From: Intestinibacter bartlettii
Lineage (GTDB): Bacteria > Bacillota > Clostridia > Peptostreptococcales > Peptostreptococcaceae
Direction of reading: 5' to 3'
NCBI RefSeq assembly: GCF_018917435.1
Contig: NZ_JAHLOQ010000011.1
Span: 1 to 64,000, forward strand
Length of the DNA stretch: 64,000 nucleotides
This document shows, one piece after another, positions 57,189 to 64,000 of this stretch. The translations under genes and the position numbers were made by a program. Numbering within the stretch: position 1 is the stretch's first letter; the number at the start of each line of letters is the position of its first letter. The notes beneath the pieces were generated by a model. That model did no database searches. It had not been told where the DNA came from and worked only from the letters and a program-made list of their open reading frames with translations.

Positions 57189-58028
57189 TTATATTCCTAA
57201 AGCTTCTTCAAATTCTCTTATTAATTGAGCTTGGTAAGCATCATCAAATTCACCAGCAAATAATTTTTGGCTAGCTTCTTCTTTTAATCTCTTCCAGCTG
57301 AATCCTTCTTTGTTAACTATTATTGGATAGAATCTTACACCATTGTCTAAAGCTGCTTTTTTATCTCCAGGTGCATCCCCAACCATAAGAACTTTTTCTT
57401 TGTCATATCCTTTTTTAAGAAGTTGTTCTATACAGTATGCTTTTGAACCAGCTTCTTGGCAAAGTAATACTCTACAACAATCTTTTATTTCGTGTTTTGT
57501 CCACTCATGTTCAACAGCTTGACCATTTGCAGAAGAAACAGCAGTTAAGTCAGCATGTTTGCATAATTCATCCATAGCATCCTTAACATTTTCAAAAGGC
57601 ATATCATTATCTTGAGCTTCAACTATTGATAAGTTAACATGTATACTCCATAATAATGCTCTTTCCATACATTCATTTCTTTTTTCTTGACATTTTTCAA
57701 GTAAAGCAGGATTTGATAATTGTGGTGCAGTCTCTACCCAGTTTTCAAATTCTTCTAAACCATCAAATTTTATTCCTTTACGATTGCTCATTTCTCTAAC
57801 AGCCATCGCTAAACCTTTAAAACGGTTTATACCTCTAGTTCCTGTGAATAAATTTATTTCATTCCAGTATTCTAAAGCTTCTTCTTTGTATTCTTCTAAA
57901 TCATATGATTTTACGAATTCTGGTCCAAATGAATTAAAGTGTTTTGAATTCATTGTATCCATTGCACAACCATCTGAATCTATGCATATTAAAAAGTCTT
58001 TTTCTTTGTTGTAATCAAAATATCCCAT
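57189..58028 (-). CDS. HAD-superfamily phosphatase
   Basis: 279 residues. Motif I DSDGCAMDT with nucleophile Asp (about 17), motif II AVSSANG (about 172) and motif IV GDAPGDKKAA (about 218) define a functional HAD phosphatase with a long helical cap (about 30-140). Lies inside the uronate operon between the GH3 and uxaC genes; it could remove a misdirected sugar phosphate, but the substrate is not shown. Confidence 0.85.
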   Translation of the reverse strand: MGYFDYNKEKDFLICIDSDGCAMDTMNSKHFNSFGPEFVKSYDLEEYKEEALEYWNEINLFTGTRGINRFKGLAMAVREMSNRKGIKFDGLEEFENWVETAPQLSNPALLEKCQEKRNECMERALLWSIHVNLSIVEAQDNDMPFENVKDAMDELCKHADLTAVSSANGQAVEHEWTKHEIKDCCRVLLCQEAGSKAYCIEQLLKKGYDKEKVLMVGDAPGDKKAALDNGVRFYPIIVNKEGFSWKRLKEEASQKLFAGEFDDAYQAQLIREFEEALGI

Positions 58029-58048
58029 GTCTGCTCCTTTATATCAAA

Positions 58049-58077
58049 TTAGGATGTAGCACAGAGCTACACCCTAA
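58049..58077 (-). other. Hairpin between the GH3 and HAD genes
   Basis: TTAGGATGTAGC and GCTACACCCTAA pair with one mismatch around a five-base loop. No T-run on the minus strand. Confidence 0.55.
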
Positions 58078-58126
58078 GGTATTTTATTTATTTATATTAA
58101 ACGTGCTATTCCCGTAAATTCTAAAA

Positions 58127-59902
58127 TTAGAAACGAGTATCTCCTAATCCACAGAATGCATCTACTGGACTTATACCTTTAAATTCTGAGTTTCCTACAA
58201 GTTTTTCTACTAATATTTCTAATGTTTGTTGGTTATCATCATAAGTATTTATGTAAGTTTTAACTTGTGGTACGTCAGCTAAGTGGAATGGACACTTAAC
58301 TGAAACGAATATAGTTGGTATTTCGTTTACGTAGAATGGTATATCTGGAGTACCTTTACTTGGTGGCCATTGTAATCTTTGGTCAACACTTGCATTAACG
58401 TTAGCTATGTTTATTATTAAATCATATTTGCTTGTTAATTCAGCTATTGGTCTCTTACCAGCATATACATTTCCTAAAGCTTGAGCCATTTCTTCTTTTG
58501 GAAGTTTCATTATTTTGTCTATTGGAGATTCCCATATTTCTACTTCGAATCCTTTAGCTTCTAATAATTCTTTAACTATTTCAATTGGTTTCTTTTTAGC
58601 TCCACCCATTATTTCTATGAATTTACCGAATCCACCATCGAATCCTTTAGCTTCAACAAGTAAAACTCTCTTAGTTTTTTCTGGTGCTATTGGTAATACA
58701 TCTTGAGTGTTTTTAACTAAAGTTATAGCTTTGTCAGAAACTTCTTTAGCTATAGCTTTGTTTTCTTCTAAACCGATTTTAGCCATTGCAACTTCTTTTT
58801 CTGGAAGTATTTCTGTTTTAGCTTTTTTGTGAAGACCTAAAGCAGCTTTTGTTCCTAATATTCTAGTTAAAGCTTCTTCTAATCTTTCATCAGTTATTAT
58901 TCCGTTTTTGTATCCATCCATCATCCACTCAAAATCTTCGTCTGGATCATTGAAGAATAAGAATAAGTCAGAACCAGCAGCTATTGCAGTTGGTAACATT
59001 TCGCTACGTTTCATAGCTGAAGTCATAGCAACCATGTGAGAAGCATCTGTTACAACTAAACCGTTGAAGTTCATTTTTCCTCTTAATAAGTCAGTTAATA
59101 TATATTTACTTAATGTAGCAGGCATATATATTTCTTGAGTAGTTGCTTCTGGGTTGAAGTATTTAACGTACTCTGGTAATGCTATATGACCAGCCATTAT
59201 TGATGGAAGACCAGCTTCAAATAATCCGCTGTATACTCTACCAAATGTAGCATCCCACTCTTCTACTGATAATGAGTTTGGTGCGAAAGATAAATGTTGA
59301 TCTCTTTCATCTATACCATCTCCAGGGAAGTGTTTAGCAGCAGGAGCTATTCCACTTTCCATTATACCTCTCATGTATTCAAGAGATAATTCTAAAGTTT
59401 GCTCAACGTCAGCTGACCAAGTTCTTGTTGATATTATTGGATTTCTCCAGTTTCTGTTTATATCAACTATTGGAGCGAAACTCCAGTTACATCCTATAGC
59501 AGCAGCTTCTACACCAGAAACTCTCCCCATTTCATAAGCGTATTTTTTATCATTAGTTGCAGCTATTTTAACTTCATTTCCTACATAAGTCCCATCTGTA
59601 CAAGCTCCATTACCACCCATTTCAGTGTTTGCAGCTATTAATAGAGGCACTTTACTGTTTTCTTGAAGTATTTTATTTTGTTCGTATACTTCTTCAGCTT
59701 TTCCTGGGTTGTAACGAACTCCACCTATATGGTAGTTATCAAGAACGCTTTTTAAGTATTCTTCATCTCTACTTGCACCCATGTTTATAAATAATTGACC
59801 TATTTTTTCTTCTAAAGTCATTGATTTTATAGTTTCTTCAACCCATTTTACACCTTCATCATCAAGGTTATAAGGTTGTTTTCTTAAATCTACGTTTATC
59901 AT
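58127..59902 (-). CDS. Glycoside hydrolase family 3 protein, NagZ-like
   Basis: 591 residues. The TIM-barrel domain (about 20-360) has KHFPGDGIDERDQH (190-203), the Asp/His loop characteristic of NagZ-type GH3 enzymes, and nucleophile Asp286 in VVTDASHM. A second alpha/beta domain (about 385-560) follows. No signal peptide, so it acts in the cytoplasm. In this operon it would be expected to release a uronic acid or amino sugar from an imported glycoside; beta-N-acetylhexosaminidase and beta-glucuronide hydrolase are both possible. Confidence 0.88.
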   Translation of the reverse strand: MINVDLRKQPYNLDDEGVKWVEETIKSMTLEEKIGQLFINMGASRDEEYLKSVLDNYHIGGVRYNPGKAEEVYEQNKILQENSKVPLLIAANTEMGGNGACTDGTYVGNEVKIAATNDKKYAYEMGRVSGVEAAAIGCNWSFAPIVDINRNWRNPIISTRTWSADVEQTLELSLEYMRGIMESGIAPAAKHFPGDGIDERDQHLSFAPNSLSVEEWDATFGRVYSGLFEAGLPSIMAGHIALPEYVKYFNPEATTQEIYMPATLSKYILTDLLRGKMNFNGLVVTDASHMVAMTSAMKRSEMLPTAIAAGSDLFLFFNDPDEDFEWMMDGYKNGIITDERLEEALTRILGTKAALGLHKKAKTEILPEKEVAMAKIGLEENKAIAKEVSDKAITLVKNTQDVLPIAPEKTKRVLLVEAKGFDGGFGKFIEIMGGAKKKPIEIVKELLEAKGFEVEIWESPIDKIMKLPKEEMAQALGNVYAGKRPIAELTSKYDLIINIANVNASVDQRLQWPPSKGTPDIPFYVNEIPTIFVSVKCPFHLADVPQVKTYINTYDDNQQTLEILVEKLVGNSEFKGISPVDAFCGLGDTRF

Positions 59903-59935
59903 TCTATATACTCCTCATAATATATCTATATTATC

Positions 59936-59992
59936 TAGCCTTTGTATGGTTTGGATTTAAAGTTTTAAATTCTTAAACCATACAAATAGCTA
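59936..59992 (-). other. Long hairpin between the SDR and GH3 genes
   Basis: TTTGTATGGTTT (59941-59952) and AAACCATACAAA (59975-59986), extended by TAGC/GCTA at the base. No T-run on the minus strand after it. Confidence 0.6.
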
Positions 59993-60020
59993 TCTTTTTT
60001 CTAAGTTATATTTTTATATC

Positions 60021-60866
60021 TTAAACACCTGAGTATGCTGCGAAAGCACCATCTACTGGTATTACAGTTCCGTTTACGAATCCTGAAGCTTCTTCACAAG
60101 TTAAGAATAGTAAAGAACCTATTAATTCTTCTAATTCACCGAAACGACCCATTGGAGTTCCAGCTAATATTTTTTCAGTTCTAGCAGTTGGAGTTCCATC
60201 TTCGTTCCATAATAATTTTGCATTTTGTTGAGTTGAGAAGAATCCTGGTGCTATACCATTACAACGGATACCAACTTTTGAGAAGTGAACTGCTAACCAT
60301 TGAGTAAAGTTAGATATAGCAGATTTAGCTCCACTGTATGCTGGTATTTTTGTAAGTGGTGAATAAGCATTCATTGAAGATATGTTTATTATACTTGCAC
60401 CTTTTTTGTTCATCATATCTAAAGCGAAAACTTGAGTAGGTATTAATGTACCCATGAAGTTTAAGTTAAATACGAAAGATACTCCTTGAGGATCTAAATC
60501 AAAGAAAGTTTTCATTTCATTTAAATGTTCTGGTTGGAAGTATTCATCATCAGTTGTAGCTTTTGGATTGTTTCCTCCAGCACCGTTTATTAATATATCG
60601 CAAGTTCCGAAGTCTTTTAATATTTCAGCTCTTGCAGCTTCACAGCTATCTTTTTCTAAAACGTTACATTTGTAACCTTTAGCTTTGTATCCTTTAGCAA
60701 CTATTTCATCAGCATATTTTTTAGCTGCTTCTTCGTTTAAGTCTAGTAAAGCAACTTTTGCTCCACACATAGCCATTGCTTCAGCGAAAGCAGAACATAT
60801 TAATCCACCTGCACCTGTTATAACAACAACTTTATCGTTTAAATCTATTTGAAAAGGTAATTTCAT
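60021..60866 (-). CDS. uxuB: SDR-family D-mannonate oxidoreductase
   Basis: 281 residues. NAD(P)-binding TGAGGLIC, NGAGGNNP, the catalytic Ser in NISSMNAYSP and YSGAK tetrad are present. In the long-chain uronate-operon SDR group it interconverts fructuronate and mannonate, the step between uxaC and uxuA, which is otherwise missing here. Unlike E. coli UxuB, it is not of the long-chain mannitol dehydrogenase type, so the symbol is by function. Confidence 0.85.
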   Translation of the reverse strand: MKLPFQIDLNDKVVVITGAGGLICSAFAEAMAMCGAKVALLDLNEEAAKKYADEIVAKGYKAKGYKCNVLEKDSCEAARAEILKDFGTCDILINGAGGNNPKATTDDEYFQPEHLNEMKTFFDLDPQGVSFVFNLNFMGTLIPTQVFALDMMNKKGASIINISSMNAYSPLTKIPAYSGAKSAISNFTQWLAVHFSKVGIRCNGIAPGFFSTQQNAKLLWNEDGTPTARTEKILAGTPMGRFGELEELIGSLLFLTCEEASGFVNGTVIPVDGAFAAYSGV

Positions 60867-60885
60867 TTTGATTCCTCCATAAAAT

Positions 60886-60950
60886 TTTAGTTTAGTTTAA
60901 AAAATTTAATTTAGTTTAATTTAGTTTAATTTATATTAGTTTAAATATTT
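60886..60950. repeat. AT-rich short tandem repeat
   Basis: Imperfect repeats of a 10-base unit TTTAGTTTAA in the gap between uxuA and the SDR gene. It adds little sequence information beyond an AT-rich, possibly unstable spacer. Confidence 0.7.
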
Positions 60951-60979
60951 ATTTGAAAGTTTAATAGAATATCTAGTTC

Positions 60980-62029
60980 TTATTTGCTAGCTTTTTCTAT
61001 TGCTTCCCATAATCCGTTTAAGTAAGTAGCACCTAATGCTCTATCGTATAATCCGTATCCAGCTCTACCAGTTTCTCCCCATATCATTCTTCCGTGGTCT
61101 GGTCTTATATATCCTCTGAATCCGTTGTCATATAATGCTTTCATTATTGCGTACATATCTAAGCTTCCGCAAGAAGATAAGTGAGCTCTTTCTTCAAATC
61201 CGTTGTCTAATACTTGTACGTTTCTCATGTGAACGAAGTGTATTCTTCCCATAGCTGCATATTTAGCTGCCATTTTAGCAACGTCATTTTGGTTTGAGCA
61301 TCCTAATGAACCTGCACATAAAGTTATACCATTGTGTTTGTCATCAACTAATTTTAAGAATCTGTCTAAGTTTTCTTCACAAGTTATTATTCTTGGTAAT
61401 CCGAATATACTCCAGCATGGATCGTCTTCATGTATAGCCATGTTTACGTCACATTCAGCAGCAACTGGTATTATTTTTTCTAAGAAATATTGTAAGTTAT
61501 TCCATAGGTCATCTTCGCTCATTGCATTGTATTCAGCAACTACGCTTTTTAATTCTTCTCTAGTGTAAGAAGCATCCCAACCTGGAAGTGTTAAATCGCT
61601 ATCACTTTCTAATGGGTTAACTTTGTCAACTTGTTCTTGATAGTAAACTAATGAAGTAGAACCATCTTCTAATTCATGGTCTAATTGAGTTCTTGTCCAG
61701 TCGAATACTGGCATGAAGTTGTAGCATATACATTTAACTCCAGCTTCAGCAACTCTTCTTATATTTTCACAATAGTTTTCTATGTATTTATCTCTGCTTG
61801 GTTTACCAAGTTTGATATCTTCGTGTACTGGTATACTTTCTATTACATCGAAGTTTAATCCAGCATCTTCTACTTGTTTTTTTAATGTAGCTATAGATTC
61901 TCTGCTCCATACTTCACCAACTGGAACATCGTAAACAGCTGTTACTATTGAATCCATACCAGGTATTTGTCTTATATTTTGTAATGTTACTTTGTCGTCT
62001 TCTCCATACCAACGAAATGATAATTTCAT
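60980..62029 (-). CDS. uxuA: D-mannonate dehydratase
   Basis: 349 residues of the UxuA TIM-barrel family. N-terminal [33 protein letters not shown] and [25 protein letters not shown] with the metal-binding His and Asp are conserved. Removes water from D-mannonate to give 2-keto-3-deoxygluconate. First catabolic gene after the transporter. Confidence 0.96.
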   Translation of the reverse strand: MKLSFRWYGEDDKVTLQNIRQIPGMDSIVTAVYDVPVGEVWSRESIATLKKQVEDAGLNFDVIESIPVHEDIKLGKPSRDKYIENYCENIRRVAEAGVKCICYNFMPVFDWTRTQLDHELEDGSTSLVYYQEQVDKVNPLESDSDLTLPGWDASYTREELKSVVAEYNAMSEDDLWNNLQYFLEKIIPVAAECDVNMAIHEDDPCWSIFGLPRIITCEENLDRFLKLVDDKHNGITLCAGSLGCSNQNDVAKMAAKYAAMGRIHFVHMRNVQVLDNGFEERAHLSSCGSLDMYAIMKALYDNGFRGYIRPDHGRMIWGETGRAGYGLYDRALGATYLNGLWEAIEKASK

Positions 62030-62091
62030 AAAATTCTCCTAACTCTCTTTTAAATTTTCTGTATTTTCTGTATTTTATTTTAACATCTAAT

Positions 62092-62124
62092 AGCTAGTAC
62101 CTCCCCTTAGGGATAGTACTAGCT
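62092..62124 (-). other. Hairpin between the permease gene and uxuA
   Basis: AGCTAGTAC (62092-62100) and GTACTAGCT (62116-62124) form a perfect stem with a 15-base loop. No T-run follows on the minus strand. Confidence 0.6.
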
Positions 62125-62185
62125 CTCAGATAGTGTTAACTAATTCAACAATTTGTTTTTTATGTTAATATATTTTGATTTATTT

Positions 62186-63607
62186 TTAGTGATTAGCTCT
62201 TCTTTCAGCTAATATTCTTCCATTTTCAGCTATAGATTTTTTGTTTAAAGGATAAGCAAATAACATTATTATTGCCACTAATCCATAACATACTGCTGGG
62301 AATAATGTAGAACAAGTATATATACCATTTAAAACTTCTGCTGTTTGTTCTTGAACTGCTGCATTGTATCCTATGAATGCTAATGCATATCCTCCAAGAC
62401 CACCTGCTAATGCTTGTCCTATTTTTCTAGCGAATGAGTAAACTCCATATATAACTCCGTCATTTCTTTCCCCGAATTTAACTTCGTTATAATCTATAAC
62501 ATCTGTTATATGAGCCCATATAAACATGTTGAACCCTATTGTTCCTATACAAGCTACTGTGTATAAACCTATGAATATCCATGGGTTTGTAGTTTTTATA
62601 AGGTATAATGCTACATAACATGCTGATGTTAATATCATCCCAAATACTGAGAATTCTTTTTTACCAACTTTGCTTGCTAATACTCCTGATATTGCAGCTA
62701 ATCCTAAGCTTAGTGGTAAAGTTATCATACTAAGTGATGATAATGCATTTATATTTCTAAAGTAATTAGCAAATAGGTATTGGTTCATTGTTTGAGCCAT
62801 AAATTGGCTAAGTAATAAAGTTATTGCAGCACCTATTATTGCTAATAACGCTCTATTTGACATTATTGTTTTGAATGATTTTGCTAAAGAAGCATTTTCA
62901 TCTTTTTTAGCTGGTTCTAATTTTATACGTTCAGTTGTGCATGCGTAACAAACTACATAACATATTAATGCACATATTGAGAATATTCCTGCTACTAAAG
63001 TAAATCTGCTACCGCTAACTATTTGGTTACCGTTTGCATCTGCCATATATATAATTTGAGGTACTACTGAACCTATTATTATTGATGCAAAGTTAGCACC
63101 TAAACTTCTCCAAGTTGAAAGAGCTGCTCTTTGTTCTGGTACATCTGTCATTGCTGATGCCATTGATCCGTAAGGTATATTTATCGCTGTATAACATAAT
63201 GATCCCCATAATATGTAAGTTGCGAACATTACTACTACTTTAACTGTCATTGAAGCTCCAGCTAAACTTGATTGATACATTAAGAAACTTGCTAATGCAA
63301 CTGGCCCTGCCATTCTCTTAATCCATGGTCTAAATTTACCATCTTTTGTTGTTTGTGCTTTATCTACTATACGTCCCATTGTTACATCTGTGAACGCGTC
63401 TATACATCTTGATACTAAGAATAAAGTCCCTACTAATGATGGATTAATTCCCCAAACATTTGTATAGAATACCATTAAGTACATACTTGCAAATATAAAC
63501 GTAAAATCGTTTCCTAAGTCCCCGCATAAGTATCCTACTTTGTCTTTAATCCCAAAAGGTTTTACTGCTTTGTTTTCCTGTCTTGCCTGTTCTTTTCGTA
63601 ATTCCAT
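62186..63607 (-). CDS. GPH-family sugar/uronide:cation symporter
   Basis: 473 residues with about 12 membrane segments. The N-terminal KDKVGYLCGDLGNDFTF and RCIDAFTDVTMGRIVDKAQT with KFRPWIK are hallmarks of the glycoside-pentoside-hexuronide family. It probably imports glucuronate or a glucuronide with sodium or protons. First gene of the uronate operon; GGGGGG precedes the ATG. Confidence 0.92.
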   Translation of the reverse strand: MELRKEQARQENKAVKPFGIKDKVGYLCGDLGNDFTFIFASMYLMVFYTNVWGINPSLVGTLFLVSRCIDAFTDVTMGRIVDKAQTTKDGKFRPWIKRMAGPVALASFLMYQSSLAGASMTVKVVVMFATYILWGSLCYTAINIPYGSMASAMTDVPEQRAALSTWRSLGANFASIIIGSVVPQIIYMADANGNQIVSGSRFTLVAGIFSICALICYVVCYACTTERIKLEPAKKDENASLAKSFKTIMSNRALLAIIGAAITLLLSQFMAQTMNQYLFANYFRNINALSSLSMITLPLSLGLAAISGVLASKVGKKEFSVFGMILTSACYVALYLIKTTNPWIFIGLYTVACIGTIGFNMFIWAHITDVIDYNEVKFGERNDGVIYGVYSFARKIGQALAGGLGGYALAFIGYNAAVQEQTAEVLNGIYTCSTLFPAVCYGLVAIIMLFAYPLNKKSIAENGRILAERRANH

Positions 63608-63822
63608 GCTAATGCCCCCCGTCGATTTATCGAGTTTTTTACTTGTGTGTTGTTTTGATTTCGTTTCTGCTAGTCACTAATGATATTTTTTATTTCATAG
63701 TTTTTCATTTACTGTATCTTCTTATATTCATTATCTATATATCATTTAGTAACTTTTTTACTATCTTTGTTATTATCATTTTTTTGTGATTCCGTTTTCT
63801 CGAATCAACTCTCAATCGATTG

Positions 63823-63838
63823 TGTTATTTTAATAACA
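63823..63838. promoter_or_regulatory. Second palindrome in the uronate operon leader
   Basis: TGTTATT-TT-AATAACA lies just downstream of the predicted start site and could be an additional regulator site. Confidence 0.4.
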
Positions 63839-63843
63839 AACTT

Positions 63844-63873
63844 ATAGTAACATACTTGTATACAAGTTGTAAA
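63844..63873 (-). promoter_or_regulatory. Promoter of the uronate operon with internal operator
   Basis: TTTACA (63868-63873), 18 bases, TACTAT (63844-63849) on the minus strand. The spacer contains the perfect 14-base palindrome ACTTGTATACAAGT (63854-63867), the TTGTATACAA type of site bound by GntR-family uronate regulators. A repressor there would block the polymerase directly. The regulator gene is not in this window. Confidence 0.7.
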
Positions 63874-64000
63874 TAGTATTTTTTTATTTTTTTGCCATTC
63901 AATAGTTTATTTTTTAACAATAGCATCTATGAAACCATTGTCCCTGTTGACTTTCCTATTTTTAAGCAGTTTAATTTTTTTTATATTTTTTTTTATATTT
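63874..64000. other. Non-coding right edge of the window
   Basis: AT-rich sequence with long T-runs (63889-63897 and 63970-64000). No gene or RNA family is recognised. Confidence 0.4.

Overview
The DNA is AT-rich, with clostridial Shine-Dalgarno sites, a small acid-soluble spore protein gene, a clostridial [FeFe] hydrogenase, and the gene order rpoN-cggR-gap-pgk-tpiA-gpmI-eno followed further on by secG-rnr-smpB-ssrA. Together these point to a spore-forming anaerobe of the class Clostridia, most likely a member of the Peptostreptococcaceae related to Clostridioides. The species cannot be fixed from the sequence alone.

Accessory region, 1-10.8 kb: a guanine-riboswitch-controlled purine permease (pbuG); a compact type V-F CRISPR locus (3.5-4.8 kb) with a 492-residue Cas12f1 nuclease, a 13-repeat array and no cas1/cas2/cas4; a 66-residue orphan; a single-domain globin; a HEPN protein paired with a membrane protein; a SLBB-containing [FeFe] hydrogenase; and a small HEPN-like protein beside tmRNA. 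The outstanding feature is that the array is flanked on both sides by copies of one structured, anti-repeat-bearing element, read here as two tracrRNAs. A near-consensus promoter (TTGACA-N17-TATACT) beyond the far copy faces the array and cas12f, so the transcription order would be tracrRNA - array - tracrRNA - cas12f. A degenerate copy of the tmRNA 3' end plus terminator inside this region suggests old integration at ssrA.

Housekeeping core, 10.8-34.7 kb (mostly minus strand): ssrA (tmRNA), smpB, rnr, secG, then the central glycolytic operon with its repressor cggR and sigma-54. Two insertions interrupt it. One is a FadR-type regulator with ilvD and an AEC permease. The other is a four-gene operon coding for a CrtI-like FAD oxidoreductase with a C-terminal GltD-type Fe-S domain and a two-permease ABC exporter.

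34.8-53.9 kb: an MFS transporter and M20 amidohydrolase with a divergent regulator; hslO; a spore protein gene overlapping a methyltransferase gene; a gamma-glutamyltransferase homologue; a cell-wall amidase lipoprotein; the GGGtGRT / IscU-like pair; a second M20 deacylase; single-chain L-serine dehydratase; and the lysine-riboswitch-controlled asd-dapA-dapB-dapH operon. The second M20 enzyme could supply the N-acetyl-diaminopimelate deacetylase step of the same pathway.

53.9-64 kb: a complete glucuronate operon on the minus strand. It holds a GPH symporter, uxuA, an SDR mannonate oxidoreductase, a GH3 glycosidase, a HAD phosphatase, uxaC, kdgA and kdgK, which would take glucuronate to pyruvate plus glyceraldehyde-3-phosphate. 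A perfect palindrome lies between the -35 and -10 of its likely promoter, and hairpins sit in several of its intergenic gaps.
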